From positions 1 through 64,000 of the forward strand of contig NZ_FXYF01000001.1 of the NCBI RefSeq assembly GCF_900184945.1: DNA of 64,000 bases, given 5' to 3'. Shown here piece after piece: positions 7,475-15,448 of this stretch (the first letter of the stretch is position 1; every line of letters begins with the position of its first letter). The DNA comes from Antarctobacter aquimaris (GTDB lineage: Bacteria; Pseudomonadota; Alphaproteobacteria; Rhodobacterales; Rhodobacteraceae). The notes under the pieces were generated by a model. That model saw only the letters and a program-made list of their open reading frames with translations. It did no database searches and was not told the DNA's origin. Position numbers and translations under genes: made by a program.

Positions 7475-9268
7475 TTACTCCGCCGCCTGGGCGACGGTCT
7501 GCGGCCGCATGTCCGCCGCGTCGATGCCCGCCACGGCGACCGGCTTTTTCATCGCGTCGCGGCGGAAGGGTTCGCCCAGTTCCTGGTTGATCATCGCTTC
7601 GATCAGCGTGGTGATGCCGTTTTCCATCTGGTCCTTGACCGCCTGCGCCAGCGCTGCGGTCAACTCGTCCATGCTGCGCGCCACGACCCCTTTCAGCCCG
7701 CAGGCCTTGGCGATCCCGGCGTAGGAGACTTCCTCGCTCAGTTCCGTGCCGACAAAGTTGTCGTCGAACCACAGGGTCGAGTTGCGCTTTTCCGCACCCC
7801 ATTGGTAGTTGCGGAACACGACCTGCGTCACCGCCGGCCATTCGCCCCGGCCGATGGCGGTCAGCTCGTTGACCGCAATGCCGAAGGCGCCGTCCCCGGC
7901 AAAGCCGACCACAGGCACCTCCGGGCAGCCGATCTTGGCGCCGACGACGGCGGGCAGGCCATAGCCGCAGGGGCCAAAGAGGCCGGGGGCCAGGTATTTG
8001 CGGGGGGCGTCGAAGGTGGGATAGGCATTGCCGATGGCACAGTTGTTGCCGATGTCCGAAGAGATGATCGCCTCGCGCGGCAGCGCGCTCTGGATCGCGC
8101 GCCAGGCCATGCGCGGGCTCATCCAGTCGGGCTTGGCGGCGCGGGCGCGCTGGTTCCAGGTGGTGCCAGGATCGTCGTCCTCGTGGTCCATGCTGGACAG
8201 CTGCTGCGCCCAGCGCGAGCGGGTCTCGGCGATGCGCGCCCTGCGTTCGGCGCGGCCTTCGTCCCCCGCGCTGTCGGACAGCTGCGCGAGGATGCCCTGC
8301 GCCACCTTGGCCGCGTCACCGACGATGCCGACGCTGACCTTCTTGGTCAGGCCGATGCGGTCGGGGTTGAGATCGACCTGGATCACCTTGGCGTCCTTGG
8401 GCCAGTACTCCATGCCGTAGCCCGGCAGGGTCGAGAACGGGTTTAGCCGGGTGCCGAGCGCCAGCACCACATCGGCCTCCTTGATCAGGTCCATCGCCGC
8501 CTTGGACCCGTTGTAGCCCAGCGGGCCGGCGAACAGCGGGTGGCCGCCCGGAAAGGCATCGTTGTGCTGGTAGCCGACGCAGACCGGCGCATCCAGCCGC
8601 TCGGCCAGCGCCTGGCTGGCGGCGATGCCGCCGGCCGACAGCACCACACCGGCGCCGTTCAGGATCACCGGGTTCTTCGCCTCGCTCAGGAGCTTTGCCG
8701 CCTGCGCGACCGAATGCTCGCCGCCCGGCGAATGCTCGAACTCGATCGGCTCGGGGATCTCGATGTCGATCACCTGGGTCCAGTAGTCGCGCGGCACGTT
8801 GATCTGCGCCGGGGCGCTTGCGCGCTTCGCCTTGGCGATGACACGGGTCAGCACCTCGGCCATGCGCGACGGGTCACGCACCTCTTCCTGGTAGGCGACC
8901 ATGTCCTCGAACAGTTTCATCTGCTCGACTTCCTGGAACCCGCCCATGCCGATGGTCTTGTTCGCCGCCTGCGGCGTGACCAGCAACAGCGGCGTGTGAT
9001 TCCAGTACGCAGTCTTCACCGCGGTGACGAAATTGGTGATGCCGGGGCCGTTCTGCGCCACCATCATGCTCATCTTGCCGGTCGCGCGGGTGTAGCCATC
9101 GGCCATCATGCCGGCGCTGCCCTCGTGCGCGCAGTCCCAGAAGGTGATCCCCGCCTTGGGGAACAGGTCCGAGATCGGCATCATCGCCGACCCGATGATC
9201 CCGAAGGCGTGCTGGATCCCGTGGCGCTGAAGCACTTTCACAAAGGCTTCTTCGGTGGTCATCTTCAT
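7475..9268 (-). CDS. xsc: Sulfoacetaldehyde acetyltransferase
   Basis: A 597-aa thiamine-diphosphate enzyme that converts sulfoacetaldehyde and phosphate into acetyl phosphate and sulfite, the shared last step of taurine, isethionate and related C2-sulfonate breakdown. The N-terminal TPP-binding domain has GIIGSAMMPISDLFPKAGI and the catalytic-type glutamate in CAHEGSAGMMADGYTR. The C-terminal domain has the TPP/magnesium motif GDGAFGIAVNELTAIGRG followed by FRNYQWGAEKRN. Length and sequence fit Xsc better than acetolactate synthase. MKMTTEEAF was chosen as the start because GGGAGAG lies about 7 bp upstream. It is the first gene of a minus-strand run with ackA and, after a 218-bp gap, soeA-orf53-soeBC. 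No tauR-type regulator or sulfonate transporter is in view. Confidence 0.95.
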   Translation of the reverse strand: MKMTTEEAFVKVLQRHGIQHAFGIIGSAMMPISDLFPKAGITFWDCAHEGSAGMMADGYTRATGKMSMMVAQNGPGITNFVTAVKTAYWNHTPLLLVTPQAANKTIGMGGFQEVEQMKLFEDMVAYQEEVRDPSRMAEVLTRVIAKAKRASAPAQINVPRDYWTQVIDIEIPEPIEFEHSPGGEHSVAQAAKLLSEAKNPVILNGAGVVLSAGGIAASQALAERLDAPVCVGYQHNDAFPGGHPLFAGPLGYNGSKAAMDLIKEADVVLALGTRLNPFSTLPGYGMEYWPKDAKVIQVDLNPDRIGLTKKVSVGIVGDAAKVAQGILAQLSDSAGDEGRAERRARIAETRSRWAQQLSSMDHEDDDPGTTWNQRARAAKPDWMSPRMAWRAIQSALPREAIISSDIGNNCAIGNAYPTFDAPRKYLAPGLFGPCGYGLPAVVGAKIGCPEVPVVGFAGDGAFGIAVNELTAIGRGEWPAVTQVVFRNYQWGAEKRNSTLWFDDNFVGTELSEEVSYAGIAKACGLKGVVARSMDELTAALAQAVKDQMENGITTLIEAMINQELGEPFRRDAMKKPVAVAGIDAADMRPQTVAQAAE

Positions 9269-9498
9269 CGGCGTCTCTCCCAAAGGCAAAGGCGCCGGCA
9301 CAGGGGAGGCCGGCGGTCAGCGGGCAATCTACCGGCGGGGCGAAGCGGCAGATAGGGCCAGTTCGACCGGCGCTTTAGCGCCAGTATGGCGGACCTGGCG
9401 CCCGCGCCCGTGCCGTTTGCCCGCGTTGCCCCCGCGTGCCGACCGGCCCCGGTGCGGCGGTCGCGCTGCCTGACCCCGCCCGGCGCGCGGCCGTCAGG
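9269..9498 (-). promoter_or_regulatory. 230-bp gap upstream of xsc with a tight palindrome
   Basis: There is no credible ORF. The palindrome GGCGCT-TT-AGCGCC at 9369-9382 could terminate transcripts of the upstream gene or be an operator for the xsc operon. The first 20 bp upstream of xsc contain its GGGAGAG ribosome binding site. No convincing -35/-10 was found in this GC-rich stretch. Confidence 0.35.
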
Positions 9499-10104
9499 TC
9501 ACCTTGACTGATCGGGCGCGGCGTTCAGGATGAAATAGGCGCAGATGTATTCGCGCGGCACGGCGCTGTCCTTGCGGAGGCCGACGACGTAGAGCGATGG
9601 TGCCCGCACGCGCTCGGCGCTTTCACAGTGCATCGGGCTATGCAGGCTCTTGCAGACTCGTCTGGCCTGTGCCTCGTAATACCGTCCGTGCGGCCATTTC
9701 TTCCAGACCGGCTCGGCGAATTCGATGGTCAGCATGGCCCCGTCTGTCGATGAGGGCGTGGAATACCGGGCGTCGGACTTGGAATCGACATGCGCCTCCA
9801 GCTCGAACGAGACCTTGCGGTTGCCGAAGGTCGCCTCGAGAATTTCCCACTGGCCTTTCATCGAGTATTTCTCGTTCCTCTCGAACACCAGGCTCTCGCA
9901 AAAGGAGACGTCCTTCCGGGCCGGAAAGACAACCATCACCTCGCCAAAAGGCTCTCGAATGTCGCCCCGCAACCACTGCGAGAGATGTTGACCCTCCATC
10001 ACCCGCGTGTTCGGTTCCGGTTTGCCGAGGAAATCGGCATGGGCCGGGGACAGCAGGATCAGGCCAAGCCCGACCGCCACCATGCGGCGCATCGACATGA
10101 ACAT
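9499..10104 (-). CDS. Secreted/periplasmic protein of unknown function
   Basis: A 201-aa protein from MFMSMRRMVAVG. A Sec-type signal peptide is evident (MRRMVAVGLGLILLSPAHA, with cleavage likely before DFLGKP). The start at 10104 was chosen because GGAG lies about 7 bp upstream; the longer frame from 10146 puts extra residues before the signal. The mature part has cysteines in FCESLVFER, RRVCKSLHSPMHCESAERV and REYICAYF that could form disulfides. The middle is strand-rich (GKWEILEATFGNRKVSFELEA-like, residues about 85-110). No family was recognised. It stands alone, 230 bp upstream of xsc on the same strand. Confidence 0.6.
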   Translation of the reverse strand: MFMSMRRMVAVGLGLILLSPAHADFLGKPEPNTRVMEGQHLSQWLRGDIREPFGEVMVVFPARKDVSFCESLVFERNEKYSMKGQWEILEATFGNRKVSFELEAHVDSKSDARYSTPSSTDGAMLTIEFAEPVWKKWPHGRYYEAQARRVCKSLHSPMHCESAERVRAPSLYVVGLRKDSAVPREYICAYFILNAAPDQSR

Positions 10105-10291
10105 GAAAAAGCTCCAGATATCCTGTTTCGTGCCACAAAGGCTCATCCAATTCGCGGCGCGAGGGTATCATTCAAGATTTGCCCAAACAAGATTCGGTCC
10201 CGGCCGGCAATCAGCGCGGACATCGGGGCCTGACGTCGGGCCGAGACCCCGGTCCGCCACTGTCCGTGACGATTGACCCGCCACCTGACAA

Positions 10292-10315
10292 GCCCCGGGG
10301 CCGGCGCTCCGGGGC
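10292..10315 (-). terminator. GC hairpin just downstream of the 217-aa membrane protein gene
   Basis: Arms GCCCCGG (10292-10298) and CCGGGGC (10309-10315) begin 7 bp past the TAG of the upstream minus-strand gene. Only two T residues follow on the minus strand, so this is a weak or Rho-assisted candidate. Confidence 0.4.
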
Positions 10316-10322
10316 CAAGCGC

Positions 10323-10976
10323 CTACCAGGCCGCCCAGACCCCGATCGCCCCGACCAGCATCAGGCTTGCTGCCCAGAACACATCCAGGTTGAACCAGCT
10401 ACGGGTAAGGAACTTCAGCCCTAGCCAGGCATGGACGCCCCAGGCGATGGCCCCGCCGGTCAGCGCCATGGCGGTGGTGTGCACCAGCGCCACCGCCAGC
10501 GCGGTGCCCGCGTTGGCCGCCATCAGCGCGCCCGCCGCCGCGTGCCCGGCCTCCACGTCCTCGCCACACAGGCCCAGGTAGATCGGCACCAGCATCAGCC
10601 CCGCGCCATGCGCCATCGCCGCAAGAAAGGACCACAGCGCCAGCCGCGCCGGGTGTACCCGGGCCAGGAACCTTGGATGCCGCCGGTTGAACAGCAGCCA
10701 GACGCCCACACCCATCACGAGGAGACCCGCACCGAAGCGGATCTCGCGCTCCCACGTGACCAGCGCCGTCATGGCCGAAAACGGCAGCAGGATCGCCGTC
10801 ATGGCCAGGAGATGCCCCAGCGCGAGCAGGCCCAGCGCCCGCCACAGCGCGCGCCGCTTCCGCTCCATCAGCGCCGCAGAGACGGCCAGCGGCCAGCCCA
10901 TCCCCGGGTTCACCCCGTGATAGACCCCGGCCAGCAGCACCGCGCCCCACAGCGCCGATGCCGTCTCGCCGCTCAC
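10323..10976 (-). CDS. Polytopic membrane protein of unknown function downstream of mtoX
   Basis: A 217-aa integral membrane protein with about six hydrophobic helices, starting at GTG 10976 (MSGETASALWGAV). Polar residues recur inside the helices: GVYHGVNPGMGWPLAVS (residues about 16-33), LGHLLAM (about 53) and MAHGAGLMLVPIY (about 121). The repeated histidine-glycine pattern resembles small metal-ion or LysE/TauE-like transporters in general style, but no family was recognised with certainty. It is on the same strand as mtoX, 101 bp downstream, with copy D of the dispersed element between them. Co-operation with methanethiol oxidation, for instance metal supply or product export, is only a positional guess. 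Confidence 0.6.
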   Translation of the reverse strand: MSGETASALWGAVLLAGVYHGVNPGMGWPLAVSAALMERKRRALWRALGLLALGHLLAMTAILLPFSAMTALVTWEREIRFGAGLLVMGVGVWLLFNRRHPRFLARVHPARLALWSFLAAMAHGAGLMLVPIYLGLCGEDVEAGHAAAGALMAANAGTALAVALVHTTAMALTGGAIAWGVHAWLGLKFLTRSWFNLDVFWAASLMLVGAIGVWAAW

Positions 10977-11012
10977 GCGCGCACCGTCCTACGGGTCAAC
11001 TGTACCTGCTCG

Positions 11013-11063
11013 TTTCTTCTCTGGAAAAATACCCACCGCGACGGCGGCCACAAAGGACCGCCG
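11013..11063 (+). repeat. Dispersed intergenic element, copy D
   Basis: TTTCTTCTCTGGAAAAATA (11013-11031) followed by ACCC and a hairpin with arms CGGCGG (11042-11047) and CCGCCG (11058-11063). The core matches the other copies, but the hairpin has a different sequence. It lies between mtoX and the membrane protein gene, in antisense orientation to both. Confidence 0.6.
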
Positions 11064-11077
11064 CCGGGACAAGGGCC

Positions 11078-12484
11078 TCAGACGTTGGGATAGCAGAAAC
11101 TGTCGGTCGAGCAGTCGCCGCCTTCCAGCCGGATCTGGTGGCTGCGGTAGCCCTTGGGGAAGTCGACGCAGAAACCGTCGTCCAGCGTCAACCCACCGTT
11201 CTCGCCCGCGTGCGCCATGACCATGGCAGCACCCCGATCGCCGGGATAGAACTGGTCGTCCCAGGTCGAATACAGCGAGTTGGTCCAGTAGACCCGCTTG
11301 CCGTCGCGGCTGATCTCGACCATCTGCGGACCGTAGCCAAATGGCTTGCCCGAGGGATGCGGGGTCTTGCGGACGATGCCGCCGATCTCGACCTTGCCGG
11401 CAAGTTTCGGGTTCATCGGGTCGGACACATCGTATTGATGCATCTCGCCGGTGCCCCAGCAGGCAACGTAGAGGAAACGGTCATCCAGGCTGAGGTCGAT
11501 GTCCGTCACCAGCGGCGGCACCGCGCCGAAGCCCTTCAGCAGGTCGGGCAGGTCCGCGGCGTCGGCCGGCTGCGGGTCGATGGTGATGGTCTTCTTGGCC
11601 TCGAAGGTGCCGTCGTCCTTTTGCCACCAGGTGAAGATCGCGCCTTGCAGGTTGGTGGTGTCCACCACCACGCCACAGAAACCGTGCTTTTTCGCCGGGT
11701 CGTGCGCCGGGCGGATCTCCAGCGCCATCTGGTGGTTGGCGCCCAGGTCGATGGTTTGCACGTTCTTGCGCTGACGCAGGTTCCAGAAGTGGATCGAATG
11801 GCCGTACTTGTTGGACAGCAGGTCCTCGGCGACGATGCCGTTCTCGAACTGCGGCGGCAGCGCCCATTCCGACGACACCATGTAGTCGCGCGGCAGGTTC
11901 CACCAGAAATCGTAGTGCTTGTCCTGCTTGCCACGGTCCATCTCGTAGCGGCCGAGGATCTCGAAGGTCTCGCAGTCCAGGATGAAGATGCCCGGAGGGC
12001 CGTCGGTCCCGTCCTTGCCGCCGCCGCCCAGGGTGCTGACGTAGATGCCCTCGGGGCCGCAATGGATGGTGTGGGGGCGCGAATAGCCGGTCTTGGCAAA
12101 GACCTCTTCCGGCTCGATGATCTTGTGGATCTTGGCCTTCAGCGGTTCCTTGACGTCGATGATGTAGATCCGCGACGACCGGATGCCGGGGATGATCAGG
12201 TAGCGCCGTTCCAGAAAGGCGTGCCCGCTCAGCGGCGACAACGACGAAGAACAGGCGTTCCAGCCGAAGTGGTGAAACTCGTCGCCCGTGTTGGGCATGA
12301 TCACCTGGTGGACGATCTGGCCGTAGGTCTTCGACCCGGGCTTGACGTCCACCACCGCCAGCCCGTCCGGCTGCGAGAAGTCGGGGCTGAGCATCAGGGT
12401 GAAGGCCAGGTTTTCCGGGGGCGCCTGCATGGCCATGCGGGCCGTCGGATGAAACGTCGGGTCGGGTCGGAATGTCTCATTCAT
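11078..12484 (-). CDS. mtoX: Methanethiol oxidase / SBP56 selenium-binding-protein family
   Basis: A 468-aa protein of the SBP56 beta-propeller family, starting at MNETFRPDPTF with a GGAGGA ribosome binding site about 10 bp upstream. Recognisable features are DEFHHFGWNACSS (residues about 68-80), SRPHTIHCGPEG, HYDFWWNLPRDYMVSSEW, KYGHSIHFW, the block around DIDLSLDDRFLYVACWG and the C-terminal CSTDSFCYP. Bacterial members oxidise methanethiol to formaldehyde, hydrogen sulfide and hydrogen peroxide, which suits a marine bacterium handling DMSP or dimethyl sulfide. The usual CSSC pair of SBP56 proteins reads C78-S-S-S81 here, so the second cysteine is missing. There is no signal peptide, although the Hyphomicrobium enzyme is periplasmic. 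The function call rests on family similarity. Confidence 0.85.
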   Translation of the reverse strand: MNETFRPDPTFHPTARMAMQAPPENLAFTLMLSPDFSQPDGLAVVDVKPGSKTYGQIVHQVIMPNTGDEFHHFGWNACSSSLSPLSGHAFLERRYLIIPGIRSSRIYIIDVKEPLKAKIHKIIEPEEVFAKTGYSRPHTIHCGPEGIYVSTLGGGGKDGTDGPPGIFILDCETFEILGRYEMDRGKQDKHYDFWWNLPRDYMVSSEWALPPQFENGIVAEDLLSNKYGHSIHFWNLRQRKNVQTIDLGANHQMALEIRPAHDPAKKHGFCGVVVDTTNLQGAIFTWWQKDDGTFEAKKTITIDPQPADAADLPDLLKGFGAVPPLVTDIDLSLDDRFLYVACWGTGEMHQYDVSDPMNPKLAGKVEIGGIVRKTPHPSGKPFGYGPQMVEISRDGKRVYWTNSLYSTWDDQFYPGDRGAAMVMAHAGENGGLTLDDGFCVDFPKGYRSHQIRLEGGDCSTDSFCYPNV

Positions 12485-12597
12485 CGCTTTTCCTCCTCCA
12501 AATTGTGCAGACAGCCCCAAAGGGCTGAAAAACCTTGCGATTGGCGACGCGGATTGCGGGCAGTAGGCCCCACTTGCCGGCACAGGTCAACGATTCA

Positions 12598-12616
12598 CTG
12601 CGACGCTGCGTCGCAG
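12598..12616 (-). terminator. Perfect 8-bp palindrome (loop CTG) downstream of a glycosyltransferase gene
   Basis: CTGCGACGCTGCGTCGCAG has two perfect 8-base arms around CTG. It starts 15 bp beyond the stop of the glycosyltransferase gene and about 114 bp upstream of mtoX on the same strand. No T-run follows. It could equally be an operator for mtoX. Confidence 0.4.
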
Positions 12617-12631
12617 CACGGCGCGCCCTTG

Positions 12632-13822
12632 TCAGGCCAGCCGGCGGGTTGCGACGTGCTGTTTGCGGGCGACCGCCTCGTGCAGCAGGTCGGCCGTCGC
12701 GGAACCCCAGGCATCCCAGTTCAGACGCGCCTCGAACTCGCGCCGCGCCGACAGGCTGAGGCGGCTGTAAGCCGCCGGATCAGCCAGGTAGCCCTGAATC
12801 TGCGCGGCGAAATCCTCGGCATCCGCGCCCGGCGGCAAGGCGTGCCCGGTCAGCCCGTCGCGCACCGGCACGCCGCCAACCCGCAGGCAGAGCGCCGGCA
12901 GCCCGTAGGCCGCCGCCTCGCAGAAGGCAAAGCCGTAGGATTCAAACGACGGCATCACCATGAAGTGCGCGGCCTTCAGCGCCGCCTCGAAGATGGCCAG
13001 TTCCCCGGGCACCGCCTTGTTCAGCTGGCGGTGCACGGTGACATGGGCGTTGCGGTGATTGTCGGGCGGCAGGCAGCCGATCACCGTCAGCCGGGCATCG
13101 ACGCCGCGGGCGCGTAGGACCTGCATCGTGTAAAAGGCCACCGGCCCGCCCTTGGCGTGCCAGTTGCGCCCGACGACCAGCAGGTCGATCGGCCCTCCGG
13201 GCGTCAGCGTCCGTGGCCCGGCCGATGGCGGCGTGCGGATGTTGGCGCCCCAGGGCACCATGTGGCTGCGCGCCGGATCGAGGCCATAGCGTTCCTCGGC
13301 GGCGTCCTGCAACCAGCTTGACGGCCACAGCAGCAGGTCCATCCGGCGCAGGGTGGCGCGTTCGCGGCGTTCCACCCAGTCGTCCAGCAGATGGCCCAGC
13401 GCAAAGTGCCGCCCATGCGCCTGCCCGACCTCGGACAGCCGGTAGACGGTCTGCGTCGCGTCCGAGGTATAGGCGGTGACCATCCCCTCCGGCGCCCGCA
13501 GCCCGGCCATGGCATGCAACGCATAGGCGCCAAACAACACGTCAAAGCCGCCTTCGGCGAGATGCCGGTGCACCGCCGAGGCGATCACCCGGCGCAGCGC
13601 GAAATGCGCCCGCCAGCGCGCCCGCAGCGCCACCGACTCGGGCATCGCCCGGATCAGCCGCCGCACCGGCTCGGCCAGGCCCCAGCGTCGGGGCAGGACT
13701 GTCACCTCGCCCGCGTGTTCCTGCAAGGCGTCATGAATCCGCGCGTTGCCGCCGGAATAGAGGCTCCGGTCCAGCGGGGACAGGTCGCACAGATAGGCGA
13801 TGCGCAGCGGTTTCGGTTTCAT
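12632..13822 (-). CDS. Family-4-type glycosyltransferase
   Basis: A 396-aa GT-B glycosyltransferase starting at MKPKPLRIAYLCD. The N-terminal Rossmann half has the LYSGGNARIHDAL loop. The C-terminal half has the nucleotide-sugar region LLVVGRNWHAKGG (residues about 195-210) and the E-x7-E signature of retaining GT4 enzymes in MPSFESYGFAFCEAAAYGLP (about 295-315). It would transfer a sugar from a nucleotide donor during glycan assembly at the cytoplasmic face; donor and acceptor cannot be read from the sequence. It is divergent from the Wzy-like gene across a 214-bp promoter region, which marks the left edge of the polysaccharide region. The start lacks a strong Shine-Dalgarno sequence. Confidence 0.82.
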   Translation of the reverse strand: MKPKPLRIAYLCDLSPLDRSLYSGGNARIHDALQEHAGEVTVLPRRWGLAEPVRRLIRAMPESVALRARWRAHFALRRVIASAVHRHLAEGGFDVLFGAYALHAMAGLRAPEGMVTAYTSDATQTVYRLSEVGQAHGRHFALGHLLDDWVERRERATLRRMDLLLWPSSWLQDAAEERYGLDPARSHMVPWGANIRTPPSAGPRTLTPGGPIDLLVVGRNWHAKGGPVAFYTMQVLRARGVDARLTVIGCLPPDNHRNAHVTVHRQLNKAVPGELAIFEAALKAAHFMVMPSFESYGFAFCEAAAYGLPALCLRVGGVPVRDGLTGHALPPGADAEDFAAQIQGYLADPAAYSRLSLSARREFEARLNWDAWGSATADLLHEAVARKQHVATRRLA

Positions 13823-14036
13823 CTGTCCGCACTGTTTCCCTTGCGGCAGCCTTATTGCAATCGAAACCCGGCGAGATTGCGGCAGACCCGTCCGCAACCG
13901 GATCGACTCCGTGGTCATTGTGGACAAACCGGGGGGATTTCACCCTTTTGCTGCATTGCAGCCGCGACTTTGCCGCATCGCGCTGCTATCCCTGCGCCAC
14001 CCGGGGCCCGCAAGGCGCCCGCAGACCCGAGCGACG
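13823..14036. promoter_or_regulatory. Divergent intergenic region of the polysaccharide locus
   Basis: A 214-bp gap between divergent genes, slightly less GC-rich than its surroundings, presumably carrying both promoters. It contains the perfect palindrome GCTGCA-T-TGCAGC at 13950-13962, a plausible operator. No -35/-10 hexamers can be fixed with confidence. Confidence 0.4.
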
Positions 14037-15437
14037 ATGCCGAACCAGATCGCCTTTCTCGCGCTGGCGATAAGCCCGATTTTCGTGGCCGTGATGATGT
14101 CACGGCTGCGAACGGACACGTCCGTGATCTGGTCGCTTATGCTGTGCTACCTCTTCCTGCCCGAGCGGCCGGCGGTCTTTGACCTGCCGATGCTGCCGCC
14201 GCTGGACAAGCACAACATTCCCGCGCTGGCCGCCTTCATGATCTCGCTGCGCCGCTACGGCACCGAGGGCAACCTGCTGCCGCAGTCGCTCCTGCTGCGC
14301 GTTCTGCTGCTGGTCTTCGTCTTCTCCCCCGTCCTGACGGTGATGACCAACGGCGAACCGGTCTGGTTCGGCCTGGTCGGCCTGCCGGCGCTGGGCCTGA
14401 AGGACGCCGCCGCGCTGACGCTGGAGCAATTCCTGCTGGTCCTGCCCTTCCTGCTGGCTCACCAGCACCTGTCGCACGAAGGCTCGCAGCGCGAACTGCT
14501 GCGCGCGCTGATGATCGGCGGGCTGATCTACGCGCCGCTGATGTTGATCGAAATCCGCCTGTCGCCGCAGCTGAACAACTGGGTCTACGGCTATTTCCAG
14601 CACTATTTCGCGCAGACGATCCGTTTTGGCGGCTACCGGCCCATCGTGTTCCTGTACCATGGCATCTGGGTCGCCTTCTTCCTGATGATGTCCGTGGTTG
14701 CGGCCTACGCGCTGTGGCGCTGGCGCGGCGGCGGACGGCGGGCCTGGGTCCTGGCCGCGGCACTGATCCTGACCGTGGTCCTTGTGCTGGCGAAATCGCT
14801 GGGCGCGCTGATCTTCATGGCGCTGCTCGTGCCGCTGGTGGTGCTGCTGCCGATCCGCGCGCAGGTCCGGGTCGCGCTGCTGATCGGTGCGCTGGCCATC
14901 GGCTACCCGCTGCTCAAGGGCGCGCACCTGGTGCCGCAGGAACAGATGCTGGCGCAGGCCGAACGGATCGACCCGGACCGCGCCGGCTCGCTCCGGTTCC
15001 GCTTCATGAACGAGGACACACTGCTGGACCGCGCCTACATCAAGCCGGTGTTCGGCTGGGGCAGCTGGGGGCGCAACCACATCCTGGACCCGGTCAACGG
15101 CACCATCCTGACGGTGACGGACGGCTACTGGATCATCGTCATCGGCACCTATGGCTGGGTCGGCTTCCTGGCCATGTTCGGGCTGCTGCTGTCCCCCCTC
15201 GTGCTGATCGCCGGCGCGATGCGGCAGGCCGGCACGGACAAGGTTTCGCCGCTGGTCGGTCCGCTCTGCCTGCTGCTGGCGATCAACGTGCTGGACCTTT
15301 TGCCCAATGCGACGCTGACTCCGCTGACCTGGCTCGTCGCCGGGGCGCTGACGGGCTATGCCGAACTGCTGCGCCGCCGCAACAGGCAGGCCGGGTCCCG
15401 CTCTGCAACGCACCTGCGCTGGCGCCCGGTCATCTAG
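14037..15437 (+). CDS. O-antigen polymerase/ligase-like (Wzy/WaaL-type) membrane protein
   Basis: A 466-aa protein with about 10-12 hydrophobic segments, beginning MPNQIAFLALAISPIF and ending in a basic tail. It has the long periplasmic loop typical of O-antigen ligase/Wzy proteins, followed by YIKPVFGWGSWGRNH (residues about 335-350), the glycine-tryptophan motif seen near the end of that loop in these families. It would polymerise or ligate lipid-linked glycan repeats at the periplasmic side of the inner membrane. It is the first plus-strand gene of the locus, followed 11 bp later by a glycosyltransferase. Possible in-frame starts before 14037 would lengthen the protein by up to 79 non-hydrophobic residues and were rejected. 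Confidence 0.78.
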   Translation: MPNQIAFLALAISPIFVAVMMSRLRTDTSVIWSLMLCYLFLPERPAVFDLPMLPPLDKHNIPALAAFMISLRRYGTEGNLLPQSLLLRVLLLVFVFSPVLTVMTNGEPVWFGLVGLPALGLKDAAALTLEQFLLVLPFLLAHQHLSHEGSQRELLRALMIGGLIYAPLMLIEIRLSPQLNNWVYGYFQHYFAQTIRFGGYRPIVFLYHGIWVAFFLMMSVVAAYALWRWRGGGRRAWVLAAALILTVVLVLAKSLGALIFMALLVPLVVLLPIRAQVRVALLIGALAIGYPLLKGAHLVPQEQMLAQAERIDPDRAGSLRFRFMNEDTLLDRAYIKPVFGWGSWGRNHILDPVNGTILTVTDGYWIIVIGTYGWVGFLAMFGLLLSPLVLIAGAMRQAGTDKVSPLVGPLCLLLAINVLDLLPNATLTPLTWLVAGALTGYAELLRRRNRQAGSRSATHLRWRPVI

Positions 15438-15448
15438 GAAGGACCGCC

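Noticed and set aside
4593-8446. Long plus-strand frames opposite soeA, ackA and xsc
   Set aside because: Each mirrors a well-supported minus-strand enzyme gene, lacks a ribosome binding site and reads as His/Arg/Gln-rich nonsense.
14714-15448. N-terminal extension of the glycosyltransferase at 15449 through the Wzy-like gene
   Set aside because: The extension overlaps a convincing membrane-protein gene in another frame. The ATG at 15449 has a good ribosome binding site and gives a normal GT4 N-terminus.
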